Below, piece by piece: positions 61,664-64,000 of a stretch of 64,000 nucleotides of DNA. The stretch comes from Microvirgula aerodenitrificans DSM 15089. Its GTDB lineage: Bacteria; Pseudomonadota; Gammaproteobacteria; Burkholderiales; Aquaspirillaceae. A program made the translations under genes and the position numbers. Position 1 is the first letter of the stretch; each line of letters begins with the position of its first letter. The stretch spans positions 203,529 to 267,528 of the forward strand of contig NZ_JHVK01000003.1 in NCBI RefSeq assembly GCF_000620105.1, written 5' to 3'. A model generated the notes under the pieces. That model was not told the origin of the DNA, searched no databases, and was given only the letters and a program-made list of their open reading frames with translations.

Positions 61664-62310
61664 GCTTCGCTCCTGGTGGAAATGAGATCCCGGGCGTCGG
61701 CGACGCCATCGTCCGGGGTCAGGTGGTAGTCGAGTCCGGTACGCAACCAGTCCGGGGCGGGCTGTTCCAGCCGGCCGGCGTATTGCGCAAAAATCCTGTC
61801 CGGCTCGGCCGGGTGTTGCGGGGAAGGCCAGTGGCCGCGCGGCAGCGCGTCCTCGATCCAGGCGGTCTGGAAATCGCAAGCGAATACCGACAGCGCCTGG
61901 GCGCTGGTCTGCACGCCGGACAGCGAACGCACGCGGCCCGGCAGCAGCGCATCGATCGGCAGGCCAAGGTCCTGGCCCGACAGCAGCCGGCGCACCGCGT
62001 AGACCAGCGGATAGCTGCCGACTTCGCCCGGACCGGCGCCGCCATGGCGGCCGGCGGCCTCGCCACGCACACTGCGGTCGGCGACCATGACCACGAACTG
62101 CCCGGTCGCCCTGAATTTCTGCCGGCTGGTGCCGTGCGCTACGGTCTGGCTGATGCCGCCGAAGGTCACCCACGCGGCCGGAAAGCGACGGATTGCGTCC
62201 GGCAGCGATTCGTCCAGTTCGCCGCCATAGCTGCCGACCTCGCGCACCAGTTGTCCCAGCCCCTGCCGCAGTCGCTCGATGATGGCGTTCTCGGTCCGGA
62301 TCAGGATCAT
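61660..62310 (-). CDS. Mu gp37-like (DUF1834) protein
   Basis: A 216-residue protein beginning MILIRTENAIIERLRQGLG, with the pattern of Mu gp37/DUF1834 (SLPDAIRRFPAAWVTFGG; FVVMVADRS). It is thought to be a tail terminator-like or head-tail joining protein. It overlaps gp36 at the start and the small gene at the end, by ATGA in both cases. Confidence 0.9.
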   Translation of the reverse strand: MILIRTENAIIERLRQGLGQLVREVGSYGGELDESLPDAIRRFPAAWVTFGGISQTVAHGTSRQKFRATGQFVVMVADRSVRGEAAGRHGGAGPGEVGSYPLVYAVRRLLSGQDLGLPIDALLPGRVRSLSGVQTSAQALSVFACDFQTAWIEDALPRGHWPSPQHPAEPDRIFAQYAGRLEQPAPDWLRTGLDYHLTPDDGVADARDLISTRSEA

Positions 62311-62666
62311 GGCTGCGTGCTCCCGCCGGCCGGCAGGCGGCCCAGCGTCAGCGTGCCGGCCGCGACCAGTTCGAGGAAACGCTGTGCGTCGCGGAAGCGC
62401 TCGCGGATGTCGAGGCTGGTCTGGGTGGCGGCGCCGCACAGCCGGTAGCGGGCGATATCGCACGCATAGCCGGTCAGGATCTTCGGCGTGGTGGCAAACG
62501 GCAGCGGGTAGCGCACGGCCAGGTAGCCGTCGATTTCGCTGCTGGCGCTGTCCAGCGCCCGGGCCAGTACGGCGTCGTCGATGCGACCGCTGTTGTTGCG
62601 GTCGGTCAGCGCGATCACTTCCGCTGCGCCGAAACGCAGCACCATGTCGTCTTGGGTCGCGTACAC
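62307..62666 (-). CDS. Mu gp36-like (DUF1320) protein
   Basis: A 119-residue DUF1320 protein: MYATQDDMVLRFGAAEVIALTDRNNSG, DSASSEIDGYLAVRYPLPF and YACDIARYRL are characteristic. DUF1320 proteins are head-completion/connector-like adaptors in Mu. The start is GTG 62666, seven bases after AAGGAGG; TTG 62672 would be too close to that site. It is the first gene of the tail operon, after a 229-bp gap with a terminator. Confidence 0.92.
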   Translation of the reverse strand: MYATQDDMVLRFGAAEVIALTDRNNSGRIDDAVLARALDSASSEIDGYLAVRYPLPFATTPKILTGYACDIARYRLCGAATQTSLDIRERFRDAQRFLELVAAGTLTLGRLPAGGSTQP

Positions 62667-62895
62667 GTTCAAGCCTCCTTGCCGGACGCGGTACGCCGGT
62701 CCGGGATGGGTTGCGCCGTCGATGCGGCGAGGGAGAAATATCGATGTGCCATGCCGTGCAGTGTGCCGCCCGGCCCCGGGTGGCCGGCAGCCGGGCGCCT
62801 TCAGTAGGCTGACGACCGGGTCGGCGCGAACGACGGGCAGCAAAAAGGGCTGCCCCTGGAGGGGACAGCCCTTTTCTTCCTGCCGGATGCGGTAT
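62667..62895. other. Gap between lysis cassette and tail operon
   Basis: This 229-bp stretch holds the terminator at 62843-62875 and, further on, the presumed tail promoter. No sequence resembling capsid, protease, portal or terminase genes is visible. A plausible minus-strand -10-like element (CGATATTT, about 62744-62737) is present without a convincing -35 box, suggesting an activator-dependent late promoter. Confidence 0.55.
62843..62875. terminator. Terminator after the lysis cassette
   Basis: AAAAGGGCTG and CCCC pair with GGGG and CAGCCCTTTT around a four-nt loop with a single bulge; U-tracts lie on both strands. It stands 21 bp beyond the stop of the coiled-coil gene and should separate lysis and tail transcription. 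Confidence 0.88.
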
Positions 62896-63120
62896 TCAGC
62901 CGATTGCGCGGCGGACCATTTCGACGGCCAGTGCGGTGCCGATGGCGACGATGCCGCCGCTGATGGCGCCGACCCGGGCCGCCTGCTGCTCGACATGGCG
63001 CAGGCGCTCGTCCATGGCGTCGAGACGCTCGTTCTGGCTAGCCTGACTGGCGACAATCATGTCCAGCTTGCCTTCGATGCGCCCCAGCGCGCGGGTCAGT
63101 TCGTTGTGTTCATCGGCCAT
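62896..63120 (-). CDS. Small coiled-coil membrane protein, XhlA/DUF2730-like
   Basis: A 74-residue protein with heptad-like hydrophobic spacing (GRIEGKLDMIVASQASQNERLDAMDERLRHVEQQ) and a C-terminal transmembrane helix (about residues 50-66). This is the plan of XhlA-type haemolysin/holin-associated proteins and of Mu gp25-like (DUF2730) products. A role in lysis timing or membrane anchoring is inferred from the neighbouring spanin genes. It overlaps the DksA-type gene by 25 bp. Confidence 0.7.
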   Translation of the reverse strand: MADEHNELTRALGRIEGKLDMIVASQASQNERLDAMDERLRHVEQQAARVGAISGGIVAIGTALAVEMVRRAIG

Positions 63121-63326
63121 CGGCTTCTCCGTTGTTCGTGGCGGGCCTGGCAGGCGACGCAGCGGGTGCAGCCCGGCACGGCGGCACGGCGTGGCACCGG
63201 GATTTCGCCGTCACAGTCCTCGCAGTGCTCCTGCCCGGCGCCGGCATGGCCTGCGCGATGCGCTGCCAGCGCCGCCTCGCGCTGCCGCGCCTCCAGCGCC
63301 TGGGCGCGGTCGTAGTAATCGGTCAT
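63096..63326 (-). CDS. TraR/DksA-type zinc finger protein
   Basis: A 76-residue protein with the DksA C4 zinc finger CEDCDGEIPVPRRAAVPGCTRCVAC (CxxC and CxxC). It starts MTDYYDRAQALEARQREAAL. Phage TraR-like proteins bind RNA polymerase in the secondary channel and shift host transcription. It is commonly found in Mu-like late regions near lysis genes. The start overlaps the Rz stop (ATGA). Confidence 0.9.
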   Translation of the reverse strand: MTDYYDRAQALEARQREAALAAHRAGHAGAGQEHCEDCDGEIPVPRRAAVPGCTRCVACQARHEQRRSRWPMNTTN

Positions 63327-63928
63327 TCGGGGGTCTCCGCGCCCGGCTCGCCATGCAGGCGAAGGAAGGCGCTCAGTTGGGCGTCGAGCTGGCGGCACCA
63401 CTGGCCGTAGTCGGCGGCGTGTTCAAGGAGGTCGGCCGCCGGTAGCCCGGTGTCGGCGCCGGTGGCCGCACCGGCTTGTGCAGCATGTCCGGCGTCGGCT
63501 GCGGGCACAGCCGGATCACGTTCGGGGTAGCCGAGGGCGGCGCGGTAGACGCGCAGGCTGTCAGGGCCGAGGCCAGTAAAGCGGTCGCCATCATGACGGG
63601 TCGCATCGTCGATTCTCCGGGTCAGTTCGCGCCGGCTGTCGGCCAGCCGGGCGCGGGTTGCAATCAGTTCCCGTCCGGTCTGCTGCGCCAGCGCATCAAG
63701 GCGCTGCTGCTCGATCAGCGCCGCGCCCAGTTCGGCGGCGCGGGCATCGGCCATGGTCTGCAGCGCACGGGCATGGCTGGCGTCCTGGCTGGCCAGCCTG
63801 GCCTGCCAGTCACTGGCAGCATGGCGGCGGCCGGCATCGAAGCCGAACCAGCCGGCCACGGCCAGCGGCAGCAGCAGCGCGCCGACGCGCAGCGCAAGCG
63901 ACAGCGGGGTGGGTTTCAGGTCGAACAT
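63323..63928 (-). CDS. Rz-like inner-membrane spanin subunit
   Basis: A 201-residue i-spanin candidate: an N-terminal transmembrane helix (about 15-32, LRVGALLLPLAVAGWFGF) followed by a long helical, coiled-coil-prone periplasmic region (about 40-115). It bridges to the outer-membrane lipoprotein encoded inside it and fuses the two membranes in the last lysis step. ATG 63928 follows AAAGGACT. It also resembles P2 LysB. Confidence 0.85.
   Translation of the reverse strand: MFDLKPTPLSLALRVGALLLPLAVAGWFGFDAGRRHAASDWQARLASQDASHARALQTMADARAAELGAALIEQQRLDALAQQTGRELIATRARLADSRRELTRRIDDATRHDGDRFTGLGPDSLRVYRAALGYPERDPAVPAADAGHAAQAGAATGADTGLPAADLLEHAADYGQWCRQLDAQLSAFLRLHGEPGAETPE
63373..63606 (-). CDS. 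Rz1-like outer-membrane spanin lipoprotein, embedded in Rz
   Basis: A 77-residue lipoprotein read in another frame entirely inside the Rz gene. The signal MRPVMMATALLASALTAC ends in lipobox ALTAC (Cys18), and the mature part is proline- and threonine-rich (PVRPPAPTPGYRRPTSLNTPP). The nested layout and composition are typical for Rz/Rz1 pairs. Its presence makes functional lysis likely. Confidence 0.82.
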   Translation of the reverse strand: MRPVMMATALLASALTACASTAPPSATPNVIRLCPQPTPDMLHKPVRPPAPTPGYRRPTSLNTPPTTASGAASSTPN

Positions 63929-63939
63929 CGGCAGTCCTT

Positions 63940-64000
63940 TCAAGTCGTTGGCGGGTCCTGCGGCCGGGGCCGGCTGCGCCAGGCGGCGATCAGCCGCAGC
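63940..64000 (-). CDS. C-terminal end of an upstream lysis-side gene, probably endolysin
   Basis: Only the last 19 whole codons are visible (LRLIAAWRSRPRPQDPPTT) before TGA 63942-63940. The reading frame stops 11 bp before the Rz start. Gene order in comparable modules makes an endolysin likely, but the visible sequence is too short to prove it. Confidence 0.4.
   Translation of the reverse strand, partial: LRLIAAWRSRPRPQDPPTT

Larger units (their letters stand above)
50768..64000 (-). mobile_element. Mu-type contractile tail and lysis module (tailocin or defective prophage)
   Basis: A continuous leftward block with the Mu late order: lysis genes, gp36, gp37, small gp38-position gene, sheath, tube, frameshifted chaperone, tape measure, gp43 to gp48, fibre, fibre chaperone. 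Stops and starts overlap at most junctions. No terminase, portal, scaffold, protease or capsid gene stands between the lysis cassette and gp36, where Mu has them. The left boundary lies in 50725-50767. The block continues past the right edge, so an integrase, repressor or head genes there cannot be excluded. Confidence 0.8.

Noticed and set aside
62667-62895. Remnant of a capsid gene in the gap before gp36
   Set aside because: Reading all frames gives no recognisable capsid text; the stretch is a terminator plus probable promoter.

Overview
The window is GC-rich, densely coded bacterial chromosome. It looks like a betaproteobacterium, most likely of the Neisseriales / Chromobacteriaceae group. 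The grounds are the radC-coaBC-dut neighbourhood, a 1597-residue NAD-glutamate dehydrogenase, an RcpC/RcpA-type Tad locus, a tripartite tricarboxylate transporter and promoter sites matching the FNR/ANR consensus. The taxon is inferred from gene content only. I see no tRNA, rRNA or CRISPR array.

Layout. (1) 1-3235: the end of a Tn7-like transposon with tnsA, tnsB and a tnsC/tniB gene cut by an IS66-family element whose GTAAGCG terminus lies at 193. Three short repeats and a likely transposon tip lie at 3112-3235. (2) 3276-36053: core chromosome. It holds rlmJ, a four-gene polyamine-type ABC operon, a small acidic protein gene, radC, coaBC-dut, a tctCBA operon with a divergent response regulator, a YbaK-like tRNA editing protein, an MFS pump with a serine hydrolase and a divergent LysR regulator, the giant NAD-GDH, an arginine-type cluster (binding protein, AotO-like deacylase, ArgR-like regulator), a lipoprotein, a patatin autotransporter, rdgB-hemW-ridA, an MscS channel and a DMT exporter. 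(3) 36251-47902: a complete 12-gene Tad/Flp pilus operon preceded by a consensus FNR/ANR box. (4) 47924-50724: a soluble CZB-type chemoreceptor behind a doubled FNR box, then two membrane protein genes, one an ABC-2 permease without an ATPase. (5) 50768-64000, all on the minus strand: a Mu-type contractile tail operon read away from a lysis cassette (likely endolysin tail end, Rz/Rz1 spanins, a DksA-type zinc finger and a coiled-coil membrane protein).

How the parts work together. Tad genes overlap or nearly abut and cover pilin, prepilin peptidase, secretin, ATPase, platform and minor pilins. The same kind of oxygen- or nitrogen-oxide-sensing promoter site precedes both the Tad operon and the neighbouring chemoreceptor gene, suggesting that attachment and signalling are induced together at low oxygen. 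The tail operon keeps the Mu gene order from gp36 to the fibre chaperone, including a readable -1 frameshift site in the tail chaperone gene. In Mu the terminase, portal and capsid genes lie between the lysis side and gp36; here only 229 bp with a terminator separates them. That arrangement fits a Mu-derived tailocin (R-type particle), or less excitingly a decayed prophage. The right end lies outside the window, so this cannot be settled here.
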